Shown here piece by piece: positions 1 through 12,300 of a DNA stretch of 64,000 nucleotides. This DNA is from Lingula anatina. Its lineage: Eukaryota; Brachiopoda; Lingulata; Lingulida; Lingulidae. Position numbers and translations under genes: made by a program. Below the pieces are notes generated by a model that worked only from the letters and a program-made list of their open reading frames with translations, made no database searches and was not told the DNA's origin. The stretch's first letter is position 1; every line of letters begins with the position of its first letter. The DNA is taken from positions 357,219 to 421,218 of the forward strand of contig NW_019774147.1 in the NCBI RefSeq assembly GCF_001039355.2, in the 5' to 3' direction.

Positions 1-1016
1 GTCTTGTTTACATTTTGGCATTTTCAAGTTGTGACTTTGAAGTTCCATGGGCCTGAAGACCTTTGCTAGTCACATTTTCTGAATATCCATGATACTAATA
101 TTTTATTATTAAAAATTGATGGTCATTATGCTGTTAAACATTATGTAATATTGCATCAAAATTTGAAAAAAACCTATTTTGGGCACTGCTCCCATGATGA
201 CCATTTACGAAAAACCATGTCACTTACTGTTCTCAAAAAGTATAGTAAATATGTACAGATGTGTCTGTACATATTGCCATCACCTACGTCTGTCATCGCC
301 GTCGCTGTAAACGCGATAAGTGGAAGGCAGTTTTACTTTTTGGCTGTTTGGTAATTCTTACTGCCAGTTTAACAGTTTTTTTGTGAAAATTTAATTTTTC
401 ACATATTGGCATTTTCAAGGTGTGATTTTGAAGTTCCATGGGCTTGAAGACCCATGCTAGTCACATTTTCTGAAAATCCATGATACGTATGTTTTATTAT
501 TAAAAATTGACGGTCATTATGCTGTTAACCATTATGTAATATTGCATCAGAATAGAAGAAAACACAATTTTGGGTGCTGCTGCCATGATGGCCATTATGG
601 GAAAACCGTGTTACTTATAATTGCCATACTTTCAAAAAAGAAATACAGGACTAAAATGCAGCCTGAGTTGGAAAAGCAGTCTAATTGGCTTCTTTTTCTG
701 GAAGTTATACATTTTCAAAGTGTGAACTTGAACTCCCATGGGCCTGAAGCCTTATGCTTGTTACACATTTTACTTACATTGGTATTACATGTTGAGCATA
801 ATTAAAATTTGATGTTGAATTTGCAGTTTAACATAATGTACTTTTGCATCAGAATTGACAGTAGCCTAGTTTGTGCATAGTTATTTCCTGTTTTTTGTCT
901 GTACATTTGACAGCTTTGCTGCCTTGTTTCTTTTTTTTATAGTATAAAATATTGCAAAAAGATTTTTTCTTTTCACAAAAGATTGAAAGTTAATGTTATT
1001 TGTTTTTGCCTTTCAG
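1..1016 (+). repeat. Intron of the elongase gene with a degenerate tandem repeat
   Basis: This is the end of the intron before the elongase last exon. A unit starting near 15 (ggcattttcaag), again near 405 and, shortened, near 710 repeats the same order of landmarks: ttttcaag, gaagttccatgggc, gaagac, cacattttctgaa, tttattattaaaaattga, ggtcattatgctgtta and taatattgcatcagaat. The first two copies are about 390 bases apart. The copies are diverged, so this is an old duplication. The intron ends in a pyrimidine-rich tract and tttcag at 1011-1016. No coding sequence was found in it. Confidence 0.7.
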
Positions 1017-1253
1017 ACACAGTTTGTTGTCGTCACCATCCACTCCTTCCAATTGTGCTTCATTGACTGTGACTACCCAATGCTGTTCACTTACTGGATA
1101 GCAGCTTATGCTGTCATCTTTCTGTGTCTTTTCTCAAATTTCTACATCCAAGCTTATAGACATGGCAAGCGCCACCCTCCTAGTGTTGCCAACAGATCAG
1201 AACAGAATGGGGTTTCCCACAGCACCAGGAAGAGCAATGGAAAGGACAACTGA
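1017..1253 (+). CDS. ELOVL-type very-long-chain fatty acid elongase, last coding exon (partial gene)
   Basis: Seen: an open frame entered through the acceptor tttcag at 1011-1016 in phase 0, coding 78 residues up to TGA at 1251-1253. It reads QFVVVTIHSFQL, then a membrane segment YWIAAYAVIFLCLFSNFY followed by IQAYRHGKRHPP and a polar tail. Known: ELOVL elongases (ELO/SUR4 family) end with the same pattern, QFv, a last transmembrane helix, LFxNFYIxxY and a basic tail. They are ER membrane 3-ketoacyl-CoA synthases that condense malonyl-CoA with long acyl-CoA. The catalytic HxxHH exon lies outside the window, so the subtype is not decided (ELOVL1/4/7-like by the tail). The C-terminus NGKDN is not a clear KKxx or KxKxx retrieval signal. 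Only this exon is present; the rest of the gene lies to the left. Confidence 0.85.
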   Translation, partial: TQFVVVTIHSFQLCFIDCDYPMLFTYWIAAYAVIFLCLFSNFYIQAYRHGKRHPPSVANRSEQNGVSHSTRKSNGKDN

Positions 1254-1674
1254 GATCATGTTTATCTTGTAATTGTTAGGTGTTATTTTTGTAAGGACAC
1301 CAGTGTGTGTTTTTGTTGGTCACAATTGTCAAACATATACATGTTTTGCTTAAATTGGATGTTTACTGTTAACTTGCAGATATATTGTTTTTAACTGATG
1401 CATACTCTGTTGTCTCTCCCATCATGACAAACCTGTAAATTGTTGTTAAAGATAGACACTTGAAAATTAAACTGTGAAGGCTTTTGATGTGGAAAAGCTT
1501 CTGGTTAGGATGAATTTTATTGTACCAATTTTATCATTGCTCACAAATTGAATTGTAATTATTGACTTATACATGTACAGGTATATCATACATATATATG
1601 TAGACTAGCTGAAATTGTTGCAAGTGATTAATGATGATTATTGTAGAATGAAGGGGTGTTTAATAACTTTGTTG

Positions 1675-1713
<39 letters not shown>

Positions 1714-2100
1714 TACAGTGTTATACTAGTATATACTATTGTGCAGTAACTTTTTCCAAACAACATTTTTAGTTTGTTCAGTCCTTCATTTACTATGAAA
1801 TAGCTGTACATGAATTAAGACTCCCCCCCCCCCCCCAATTAACTGAGCTATAGTTTTTGAACTGAATACCATGTTCAATGTGTGCTCATCTTATCTTGTT
1901 TGTTATGAAACACATAGAAGGCAAAATTTAGGCTCATTTTAGCTTGTTTTTGTTTGTTTGTGTAATTAAGAATATGTGTAAAAAGCCAAACTTGTTAATA
2001 TTTTGCTAGCTATGTTAGTCTATAGTCTGTGTTTGATTTCAGATGATTTTTTACAAGTGCTATTTTGTTCTAATAAAATGCATCATACTGCTTCTTTCTG
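1254..2100 (+). other. Probable 3' UTR of the elongase gene
   Basis: AT-rich sequence after the elongase stop, with no continuing frame. It contains an (AT)n run at about 1678-1709 and a C run at about 1825-1836. A candidate polyadenylation signal AATAAA lies at 2072-2077. The true transcript end cannot be set from sequence. Confidence 0.4.
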
Positions 2101-2134
2101 CTTGTTAAACTGGTCTGATATAGAAAAAGGAAGC

Positions 2135-2425
2135 TCTGAGCGGATACCTCTGTGGTCAGTATTGCACTTCTGTTGCAGGATAAAGTGGGTTTAACCCTGG
2201 GGCACACCAGTCCTCGATGAGCAGTACTTGCCCTCTCCCTGCTTGGAACTCGGCCTTAAGGGGAAACGGGGATAAAGCTCTTGATATGGCAGTGAAAGAT
2301 ACTGTTTGTTTGCTAACTTTCAGTGCCTCATACAGCAGTTGGGCTATTTTCTCCCCAGGAAGTGAGAACCTTAACACCCAGTCTGTATCAGGACCAAAAA
2401 TGGCCAGACATCATCATGTAAAGTA
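2135..2425 (+). mobile_element. tRNA-derived SINE, diverged copy 1
   Basis: A tRNA-like head is visible: a Pol III A-box-like tgtggtcagtattgc near 2151 and a B-box-like GGTTTAACCCT at 2188-2198. The following body (cataccagtcct-like, cttggaactc-gcctta-ggg, gcctcatacagcag) matches the SINE at 57440-57755 over about 250 bases. Two diverged copies of one family with matching head and body support a SINE. The tail is not clear in this copy. Confidence 0.7.
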
Positions 2426-2594
2426 AACCACATTGAGACACGTGTGCAGTGCACAAAAAGTGGTCTTTCCTTTCACTTTACTTTTTTTAATTTTCACAGC
2501 CATGTCAAAATGGAGTTGTCAGGAGGCATGTATCTCAAAATGACAAGTCTAGAATTATACTGGCCAAAAGAAGTTTTAAAAAAAGTTCATTAGC

Positions 2595-2599
<5 letters not shown>

Positions 2600-2643
<44 letters not shown>
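2600..2643. repeat. (AT)n microsatellite
   Basis: Uninterrupted to slightly interrupted TA dinucleotides directly left of the foldback element. Confidence 0.9.
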
Positions 2644-2646
<3 letters not shown>

Positions 2647-3132
2647 AATTGTCGAATTAATAATTTCACAGACAGTGCTTTCCTACCGTCAAAGAGCCTT
2701 CCTCATGACAAACTGGTCATGCGCTGATGATCTGACGCTGAGATGTATTCATTGACCAGTTGTCCTATGAATGTCCCTTACGGCCCCCCAGGCCCAAGAG
2801 GTAGATGTGGGCTAGCTGGTAGCGCCCCTCGTCCCCACTCAAGTTCTTTAAACTTCCTTTATGTATGGCCTCCTCTGGTGAAGTCTTCGCTTTCGTTGTC
2901 TACTATTCTGGCGCTGTCCCAATCAATTATTTACTTTTACGGAGTGATCTGTGAGAGCAGATTTCCACATTTGTGTCTCCGATTCCTTCCTTCTGTCTCT
3001 CTCAACTTCTGTTCTGTGTTCTTTAACTCTTATCGATAGTTTACATTTGGTCTCTCCTCCTCCTCCTGAGTAGAGCCGAAAATTTGACGGTAGGAAAGCA
3101 TTGTCTGTGAAATTATTAATTCAACAATTAAT
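2644..3132. mobile_element. Non-autonomous element with 50-bp terminal inverted repeats
   Basis: The left end 2644-2693 and the reverse complement of 3083-3132 match over 50 bases with two mismatches; the shared core is cagacaRtgctttcctaccg. The interior is more GC-rich than the flanks and has no recognisable transposase; the 98-codon frame inside looks fortuitous. A DNA transposon derivative or foldback element is the simplest reading. No target-site duplication could be read, because the left flank is an AT microsatellite. Confidence 0.75.
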
Positions 3133-5053
3133 CAAAAGAAGTTTTGTTTTAATCACAGTGCTTCAAAATGCCCAAATATGAACATGTAAGTATGGCCACT
3201 GTATTCGGTGACAGAACACCATCTCAGTCCTGCAGTCGAGTATTGATACACTTGAGTGATTTCAGACAGTGGCTTGCTTTAGATTTTCAGACATTTCATC
3301 TGAATACGCTAGTCTTGCAGAAATAAATTGTCCACAATCAATGCTACTGGACACAGTGAAAAGGCAATTATTTTTTCACCAGATTAATGATTAATTTATT
3401 GTATTGCATATATTTCGATGATGTTAACCCCTAAAGTGCAAAACCATTTTTCTTCTCATTTCAAGATATGAGTGGCATTTTGTTGGAAGGCAGGTACCTT
3501 TCAAAAATCACAATTGATTAAAATTTTAATATGCGTATTGCAGTGTTTTTTTTGTGTTTTTTTTTTTTTGCTATTATGTGTCTGTATCATTCTCTGCCTT
3601 GTTAAACTGAAACTCGGACATGTATAACCAACAATACTTCACCAGTATGTTCAAGGGGGTTCAACTCCGAAGATGGAAGTAGGTGGAGTTCAATGATACC
3701 CTGACATTTTGTGCCTTTGGGCTCATTCCCAGTGGAATTATCAGTTTGCATACATCCATTCAACTCCACGACCCTCTCCCCAAATGCAATCAGTCCTTTT
3801 TTCCCAACGTACTCATATAATCGCCATCTTTTCTTTAATCTTTTCAACGCCAGGAGGAGACGTGTCATTCAGTTAATCTGATTGCATTCAGTGAGTTAAA
3901 TCGATCTACGTATACTGATTGTTTCATTGGGATGAGCCCTTTCAAAACCGATTTTAGTGTGCAATAAAAGGCTCAACAAAGCTAGGCATAGGTAAGCTCA
4001 GCACCTGTGCTATATTTCATGCGCACTTTTGGGACGAAGAAAGCCAAACTATGTAGTTGCTCGGTTCACATATACTTTGAAGTGCACTGTGTGTCAAAGA
4101 GACAAAATGTCAGGGTTATTAACGAAGTTGGCGTACTTTTAATCATGAAAATATATTTCCATACTTTTATCTTTGGCATTCACCCCCTTGATGTTGACAA
4201 GCCTAAAAGTTTTGTTGTTGTTGTACAGGCATTTCTTTCGCCATTTTGTGTGTTTCAGACCTGAATGTTATTGTTGCAAATATACCACCCCAACCCGTGG
4301 CACATTGCAATATAAAAAAGGGCAAAGCACTGTGGTATTATCCATGATGCACCGTTAGCGTTATAATAAATCTATTAAAATGTTGACGTCCTCAGTTGGA
4401 CCTGCGTGGATTTCTTCCAGGACCTTCACATCTCATTTAAGAGAGAGCGCAAAAACCGTGTCGGCTCTCTACTATTTAATTGATCTGTTCCATTTTTCAT
4501 AGTATTTATTCTTTACTCGGAAGTGCGGTTTTTTAATATCCTCTTTCATGAGAACAATGTCAAGAAAAAATATGGCTAAAATGAGTAGACCACCGATAAA
4601 TCATACTCCACGTTATGGAAGTTAACGATAATTAGATGTAAAGTTGTGATGTGTGATCAGCGTTCGCGAAATTGAGCGAATTAAAAGAATGGGTTCATAT
4701 GCACAGAAACCGATATCTTACAATGGAAACCTTTCAAAGTATTGATTAAATATAATCACATCAAATGATGAAGGCTATGACTGCGAGTGGATAATGTGTA
4801 GATTTCCCCATTCAAATAGATGTTATCGGGAAAGTATAATGTTATTATTCCCGACTTCAGTCAATGGAAATGTGAATGGAACCGAACTGTATTTTTTTCT
4901 TAACTCTTTCAATTAAAATGCCAAAATTAATAACCGTGCTCCCCCTCCAAAAAAGGCGACGTCTATATTCATTCACTAAAAATGAATAAGTATGGCATTT
5001 GAATACTAACATTATTGCAGAAACTAACAAGTCGCCCATTCACTGTCACATCT

Positions 5054-5055
<2 letters not shown>
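3133..5055. other. Intergenic, nothing recognised
   Basis: AT-rich DNA with short unrelated frames on both strands. I found no exon with plausible splice sites, no RNA gene and no transposase similarity. Confidence 0.5.

Positions 5056-5150
<95 letters not shown>
5056..5150. repeat. (AT)n microsatellite, about 95 bp
   Basis: A pure TA dinucleotide array. It gives a false IYIYIY frame on the minus strand. Confidence 0.97.
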
Positions 5151-5152
<2 letters not shown>

Positions 5153-5256
5153 GTTTCAAAAGCAACAACCAATGTTCAATAACAGATTGTTTTAAAATCA
5201 ATTTTACTGACAATACATAATGAATACATCGTAGAAAAAATGCACCGGTGGGCTAC

Positions 5257-5289
<33 letters not shown>

Positions 5290-5306
5290 GGAGAGAGAGA
5301 GAGAGA
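5257..5306. repeat. Compound (GT)n(GA)n microsatellite
   Basis: A GT dinucleotide run passes directly into a GA run, downstream of the GPCR exon on its strand. Confidence 0.95.
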
Positions 5307-6019
5307 TTTTCTGCATTTTAAACAGTCATTTATACACCATACAGCCATTTCTTACAGAATACTACAGAAAAAAACGATATAAAGGAATATATTTTCAATT
5401 GTGCAAACGTTAATTTATACAGTGGTATGTACATCCTGCAGAAGCAGACTTTTTTTCCTACCATCTGAAAATATGGTGCTAGATATTAATTGATGTGTCG
5501 GATTAAATGTCTTATTTAACCAGTGCCGTAAATATGATGGTATGACTTATGACACATTCTTCACCATACAATGAACTGATCATTTAATTATAACGCTGGC
5601 GATCACAATAGGGTGACGTAACATTGCTCTTACTTGGATATCAAGAACAGACGCTAAGCTTCTAACTTACTATGTGACCATATTGTTTTTGATTACCATA
5701 AACAATGTATCAATGAGACACAACCAAAGACAAAATCGAGTGAATTAAAATCAAGAAAAAATCGACAGCCATATTTTCTTCTTATGCGAACCTTTTTTAA
5801 TCGGTTATACAATTGTGCCATGCGTAAGTATTTCTGGTTTTCTCTTGGACACTTCATACATGTATGGTGGGTTCAATGTTTTCTTAAACGAGCCTCTGAT
5901 ATCAGCGCTGTTTTTGTCTTCATCATATGACTACCTTTTTGATAGCTACATGTTACAACCAAATCACTAGAAGGAACATCGAGTCACAACTGTTCCCTTT
6001 AATTCAAAAGTAGAAATAA

Positions 6020-7069
6020 TCAAAGAGAAGTGGAATTAATACGCGTGCTGTTGCAAGACCGTGAGGTGTACGGAGCATCGTAGTCCCACGTGTTTTGTCT
6101 GCACTTGCAGCATCGGCGAAAAAGTCGTCGATAGCCCTGGCGAATATCTGGAAGTCGAATTCCGTAGATAATCGGGTCCAATAAACTGTTGATCCAAACC
6201 AAGATGAAGGAGGTCAGTAAAACGTCAGGGCAGATTTCAGGATCGCAGACTTGGACCACATTCGACAAGAACGTTGCTATGACCCACGGTCCCCAAGACA
6301 GAGCAAGCGTGCCGTAGAGAAGGAAGAGAGTGATGGTCGTCTTTACGTGGCGCTGACGGTCCTCCCTACTGGGCCCAGATCCGCTCGTCCTGCGCGCCTT
6401 GTCGTAAGCCCACTGGTTTGAGCGAACGTCCAGGAATATTCGAATGTAAAATACAGTACTGGCAGCCATACATGTAGCAAAAATTAGTATGCTCCCGTAG
6501 TACTGTACCTTAATCTGGATTTGGAACACACCCTCCACGGTGTCGCCATATGTACAAAAGTCATGGACGTTTGACAAGATGAGGATGAAAAGCTTTCCCA
6601 CCACAAACCCCCAGATGAGTGCGAGGGCGGTCCAAGACCATCGCTTGGTGATCCAGGAAGAGTAATGCAGGGGTTTACAGACCGCAATGTACATCTCTAA
6701 GCCTAGGGTCAGAAGGGTCAACCCAGCCATCTCCAATAAGGACAATAACACAAAGTCCATGGAATTGCGGCATTCATAGATGACATGGACACAATCACTT
6801 AGTAACAGGAAAAGAAAGACCAAGCCATCTACCAGTGCCAGGTTACAGATCAGGATCATTCTAGCGGTTATTCGTTTGATATTTAGAATGGCAGCAAAAG
6901 ACAGTGCATTGGCTACCAAACCGATTATATATAAGATGATAAAAACGATGAAGATGATATCCTCTTCAGACAAGCTACCATCGTGGCCGTGATACCCTGT
7001 TCCGTTTCCTGGCCTGTGGGTACCGTTTCCAACGAAGTGTCCATGTTCCAACATATAAAGTGAAACCAT
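6020..7069 (-). CDS. Orphan rhodopsin-like (class A) G protein-coupled receptor
   Basis: Seen: 349 codons in one exon with seven hydrophobic segments. N-glycosylation sites are at N15 and N22. TM1 carries GLVANAL (N54). TM2 carries NLALVD (D81). C100 before TM3 and C172 in the second extracellular loop can form the usual disulfide. TM3 ends EMY (125-127) where most receptors have DRY. W153 is in TM4. TM6 has SWGPW (W259, P261) in place of CWxP. TM7 reads NSLLDPIIY (294-302), DPxxY instead of NPxxY. A cysteine cluster CCKC (320-323) could be palmitoylated, and the end TSL fits a class I PDZ ligand. Known: DPxxY and the absence of the TM5 proline occur in melanocortin receptors and their relatives. 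Inferred: a melanocortin/S1P/cannabinoid/adenosine-like orphan; the ligand is unknown. A splice acceptor (tttccag, - strand) ends at 7074, four bases before this ATG, so an upstream exon exists. Confidence 0.88.
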   Translation of the reverse strand: MVSLYMLEHGHFVGNGTHRPGNGTGYHGHDGSLSEEDIIFIVFIILYIIGLVANALSFAAILNIKRITARMILICNLALVDGLVFLFLLLSDCVHVIYECRNSMDFVLLSLLEMAGLTLLTLGLEMYIAVCKPLHYSSWITKRWSWTALALIWGFVVGKLFILILSNVHDFCTYGDTVEGVFQIQIKVQYYGSILIFATCMAASTVFYIRIFLDVRSNQWAYDKARRTSGSGPSREDRQRHVKTTITLFLLYGTLALSWGPWVIATFLSNVVQVCDPEICPDVLLTSFILVWINSLLDPIIYGIRLPDIRQGYRRLFRRCCKCRQNTWDYDAPYTSRSCNSTRINSTSL

Positions 7070-8474
7070 TTTCCTGGAAATAAATGATAATAAATGAAAT
7101 AAATCTGACGTGTTTTTGAATGAATATGTTTAAACGATATAAGAAGCGAAACGTAAACCATGAAAAAAGAAGCAGTCTGATTATCAAGATAATGGCACAT
7201 TTCCCTTCAATATATTTTAAACAGTTCATCAAGTATGTTGTTTCGTTGCACAACTCGTAATAAGACTTGTTCCCTCCATAGAATGTAGCATGTCGCACTT
7301 TACCAGAGGTCTTCTAGCTGTCGCAAAATTGCAGGTAGTTTTGTAACCGCTATTCCTCCGGTAGCGAGTAATCAAATGGCGCCGACAAACATGTTTACCC
7401 GCTTTTAAACAGCTCACATTTCCTTACATGTATTAACCATTTACCTGCCTTTCACGTAAGGTACACTCGAATATTAATACAGCATTTGTCTGGCCCAGTT
7501 ATACTCATCCGTATTGAAAAATACATGCGTCATCAATTTCGCACATTCTCACTCATCTTATTCAAGTACACACTCTGAATATGTCATAAATTATCAGTCA
7601 CGGCATATTAAAAACATGTAATTTCCGAGAGCAATACCTTTCCTATTCAAATTAACATCCCTTTTTTCGCACTTCGTAAATCATGAGTGATAAATTTATT
7701 CTAAAGTAAGCTTTTTCTGCTCCCTACAGAAGACAAGCCCTTTTATCCTTAAATACACACATGTACATGTATAATGCTAAGGCAACCTATCATTTATCGT
7801 GTGCAAAACAGTCTGATACGTGTAAAATTTTATGGTTATTGATCACGATTTATGTACGTGGAAAGTGTACACAAACAGTTTGATACGTAAATCTTATAGT
7901 GAATACATGTAACAGATTTGCCCTTTTGTCCTTTTTTTTCACTCAACGAGAATATATGGTGAATGTGTGGCTCACACAACATTTCACATAAAAAAAACAA
8001 AACGTCAAAAATTTCAAGGCTCATTTCCTTTCATCTAAACGCGTTGTGATTTATAGTCAACCATATTTATTCCAACATTGTTGACAACCGTCAGATTGAA
8101 TGCAAGACAAATGATCGTAAAGAAAGAGCGCATTGTACCTTGAAAAGCTTCTTTATGGAAACATGATTGGGATGAGCGTGCAGTTACCAGATATGGTGTT
8201 GTCTTTTAAATTACTTATTCTGGTACTTAATCGCAAACATAATCTGGCAATTTTTCAAACAGCACAAGCTGGAAAACCAAATGTCTTTTGTGTGCTTTTG
8301 TATGTCACCTTCGGTAATTCCAGAATGTTAACATTTAATGAGTTGCGTAGATGGATTTCTATTTCAAGCCCTGCAACCCAAGAAGTCTAAAGTGTTTTGT
8401 CAAGAAATTTATGTTAGAATGTCACACTAAATGTGTTCGTTCTGTCGACCTTCTATCATTGCGTTTTTGTTACC

Positions 8475-8608
8475 TCTACCAGGGCTGCAGTTATTATTGT
8501 GGACATATTTGCTGTGGTGACATCAGACCAAAGTGACCGTCTATTTATCTAGAGACATATCCTTGAATATCTGTGGAAAATCAATCTGTCGCCCTGGTAG
8601 AGTGTAGC
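8475..8608 (+). mobile_element. MITE of the CTCTACCAGGG family, copy 1
   Basis: It begins cctctaccaggg and ends ccctggtagag, a short terminal inverted repeat. The interior (gtctatttatct, agacatatc, ttgaatatct, aaaatcaatct) matches the reverse complement of 28349-28482 almost throughout, which defines a dispersed family of about 135 bp. It has no coding capacity. Confidence 0.75.
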
Positions 8609-8771
8609 GTTTTTGCATTGTTAATTTAATTAATACCTAAAATCACGCTCCTACCCCAACAGGCCCAGAAAATAAAATGTGGGTCAAAAGTACAAACAGT
8701 GTGAGGCCCCTGAAAGTATTCGGTTATAACTGGTTAAGGAAAAGAAGCCGGGGGATTTCATTTACTTATAA

Positions 8772-8800
8772 CAAGGAGTTACAACTGTTGTAACTCCTTG
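8772..8800. repeat. Perfect 29-bp palindrome, copy 1
   Basis: Arms CAAGGAGTTACAAC and its exact complement surround one central T. TTATAA lies near both outer ends. A sister palindrome at 13304-13332 has the same arms, except that one base pair is changed on both sides. Confidence 0.85.
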
Positions 8801-8959
8801 CTTATAAACAATCTCTGATTTCTCCAGTATTATCAGACTTGGGAGATATCTTAACTACCCTTTATATGAAAAAGTTCGTGTAATCAGTGATAAATTTTCA
8901 TACATGTGCACTATTAAGGGTGTCATCGAAGGTTTAACGTTCTTCTGGGTGTGAAGTTG

Positions 8960-9360
8960 TTAACATGGAGATGGTACGGGAGCCTGCCACTGAAGAAAGA
9001 AAAAAATGTTTCACTTAGGGAGGAGGATATAGTTGTCCCCCAGATAGCCGCCTGATATGGTGTGTCTGGTCAGACTGTATGCAGGGTTTGCAGCAGGATC
9101 GAGTACACTGGTGATGCCCATAAAGTACCACGAAGTGGCCGCCCGAAGAAGGCTAAATTGCCAGAGACGACAGGCATGTTTTTATGTTGTCAAGGCTTAG
9201 GGGATTTGCACCGCACAGCGAATTAGCTTTCCAGTAATTGCGCAATTTGCAGGTTGTGATTAGCAAAAGAATTGTTCAAAGAGAGCTCCATGGTTCAGGA
9301 ATTAACCCAGGTGATAACCACTTATCGCCTTGGTAAACAGACGAAGAAGATTACATGGGC
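8960..9360 (+). pseudogene. Relic of a Tc1/mariner-type transposase (N-terminal part)
   Basis: A + strand frame near 9080-9175 reads VCRVCSRIEYTGDAH, then KVPRSGRPKK. This matches the second helix-turn-helix and the GRPKK linker found in Tc1-like transposases (usual form: RxxxTGxxxxxPRSGRPKK). About 90 bases on, in another frame, KRIVQRELHGSGI resembles the next block (TVqReLhexGi). Frame changes and stops separate the blocks and no DDE catalytic part follows, so it is a dead fragment. Confidence 0.7.
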
Positions 9361-12300
9361 TGCAAGAACCATTGCAATGGCCGTAGGAATTTGTGAACTT
9401 GTACCGGTATATGAACAGAACCCCCGACAGAAAACCCAAAAGATAACTGTACCTTTTAGCAGTCTATGCCCAGTAGGATGGTAGTCATATTGATATCACG
9501 TGGCTACCCTACAAAATGTTTTAATACTAACATAATAGCATGCTTTTCGTAAGGGCAAAGCAGTTGTATGTAAACCTGTAGTTCAGATACTAACTTGACA
9601 TAACCACTTTTCAATAAAATACCAATGTAAATAACTAACAAACCCAGCTGTTGTTCGTCTCTGGCATAGCGCACTATTCACACAGATGGTGCAATGCTTA
9701 TTTGTCATCCCTCTGTAGAAATGAACATAATTGGTTGGTAAAAACGAGGGGTGGCATGAGAATGATTTCAATATTGTGCTGAGCAAATACGCGATCGTGC
9801 AAATAGCCATTACCACGCTGAATATTTATCATTGAAACATTACCTCACAAATTTGTGTTTTGAACTTCAAATTATTTTTAGTGTAAATTTGGACAATAAT
9901 TTTGAACTAAGTTTCATTATATTTAGCTGTTATTAGTAGAAAAACACTACTATTTTAGCAACGTAGATACTTTGGCCGGACGCACGCTCCCATAAACTGC
10001 TCTGAGATTTCAAAAATGAAAACAAATACATGTAAATTGGGTTTTCTGATGACTGTAAGTTCGAAATCCCAGTAATTTTCGTTCCTTGCTGCAATTCTTG
10101 TTCAGGTTTACAATCCTTGTCATCTTTCAGCTGCTGTTTAGAGAATAATTAGGGTCGGGCATATGCTTTACATCTGTGTATCGAGTTTTTGTGTATCTTT
10201 TTGTCTATTGGTTAAGTTTCTGTATAACATGTAGCTTCAGATTTGATTATCTTACAGACACTTAATAACGTCATTTTAAAATTATTTTAAAGCATTAAAA
10301 GCATAACTTTTCCAATGGCAGGCTTGTATTGTTCTACGAATAGCAGAAACATACGAGCTTCTCATCCTTAGAATTCCAAAATTCTACATAAATTTTGGAT
10401 TCAGGCATGTAATGACTGTTACACGTACCTATGCACCTATGTACCGTAGATCCAGGGAGTACATGTACAAAGGAGGCTGCATATGTCAGTACACAACTGA
10501 ATGAAAATACAAAGTTCCAGAAGGTTAATGAAATGTATTACTACAAATCTACTCAATTCCTCACTTTTACCGTGAAAATGGATCAAACGTCAGATTTGAA
10601 ATCTCCACACATTACTTCCTAATCAAATTCGGTAGCGCATACATCCATTATTACTCCGTTTGGTGACATATAGCACATTACGGGGCAAATACAATTACAC
10701 TTTTCTAACTGAGGCAATACCTATCCCGTCAAAAAATATAATGATATGAATATATACATGAAATAAAAATACCACTTCAAGGATGAAAGACGTAAAAAAG
10801 TACATACATAGAATCGTACACATTATACACATGGTGAAATCACGTAATAAAACCATTCTAAGATACACATGTACCTAATAAGATTATTCTAAGATAAGGT
10901 CAGTTATAATACTGGAAAAAAAATAAAAATAAAGCTAAGAAAGATTTAGTTAAAAGTTGCACCATATTCGAAGGCACCCGCATTGAAAAATGAAAAATCT
11001 GATGCTGTCTATTAAGCTTGGCGAAGGATGATGATGGGTTGGAGTCTGTATATGCGATAATTCACATAATGATATTTTAAAATAATCTTTTAAAAAAGAA
11101 AAAAGCCGATCATGTAAGTATCTTTATGGACATGGTCTGTAAAAATAGACTTTCCCAATTGGTCACATACCAATTTTGCGATAGGGAATGTTAGTGGCTA
11201 AAACTCTTCTGAACAACAATATTATTGGTGTAGTGACACTATTACTGCACTTAAGAACGGCTAAAGCCTGTATAGGAGATCAGAGGCGTGCGATCTAGGG
11301 CTAAAGCGTAATTTGCTTGATTTGCTGTTTATCTATAACCTTTAGATGCTTTAATAGCATAAGGCATTCAAACCACATAATATCGCTGGACCTACAATCG
11401 ATCGCCACAAGTAGGCCTTTGACTTTGTATCCAAGCCCGGAAAGTTGGCACCCTGTGACAGTACTTTATAAAATGCCCTTTAAGCAGAATTCACTCTATT
11501 GACAATTTTGGTCATTGGCATTACAGACATTATTAAATGTTACGCCCAAGTTGTCCAAAGAATCTGCCATGGGGTTTTGACCTAAATACCAATTTGGGTG
11601 TGATGTTAACAAGGCTTTTCCAAACGACCAAATTTCATTCTCCAACGAAGGGAAAAGTCATAACAAGTATTTATTAACAGTTAGGGCCTAGGCATAGTAG
11701 TGGAATAATTGCAACGTTATCTGCATAAGTATCGTTATTGTACGCGTTCTGTGCGATTGCCACTCCAGCATTATTTCATCTCTTTTCTGATAAAATCATA
11801 AGTAAACCTTTCAAAAAATTTCCTGGCACCGGAATGTGGTACTCCTTGTTGTGATCAAATAAGCGTTAATACTGTGTTGATAGCTACTCAGGTGAGGGAG
11901 ATCTGTTTGAAATCGATATTACAGTTTTCACCTCAACGTTACTGTTACGTCATCAGCACGAGTTAGCAAATTCACCGTGATGTTTTTTTTTTATGCGACA
12001 GCATTATCTCGTTATAGTAATGTTCATTTCCGCATTATCTCAGTAGATAAGGAAAATCCTTACGTATCGATCCCTTTTTGCAACGCAAATAGAAGCCTCT
12101 AGCTTTAATGTGAAGGTGTAGCACAGAGTAATGCAGTACTACCGTAGACAAGTTTTGCATGTTTTTGAATGCTAAAAAAATAGAAGTCCCTGTTTTAATA
12201 GAATTCTCGCCCTAACCCACAAACACCTTTTATAGGGGCCGCTGCCCCTGACATTCAATTTGCCTGTCATCTAAAATATCAGCTAAACACCTAATATTCC

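Noticed and set aside
2743-3039. 98-codon + strand frame
   Set aside because: Lies wholly inside the inverted-repeat element 2644-3132 and shows no transposase or other domain.
3602-3868. 88-codon minus-strand frame rich in basic residues
   Set aside because: No homology recognised, no splice context and no neighbouring exon; length is within chance for this DNA.
4969-5172. 67-codon minus-strand frame with an IYIYIY run
   Set aside because: It is the translation of the (AT)n microsatellite at 5056-5150.
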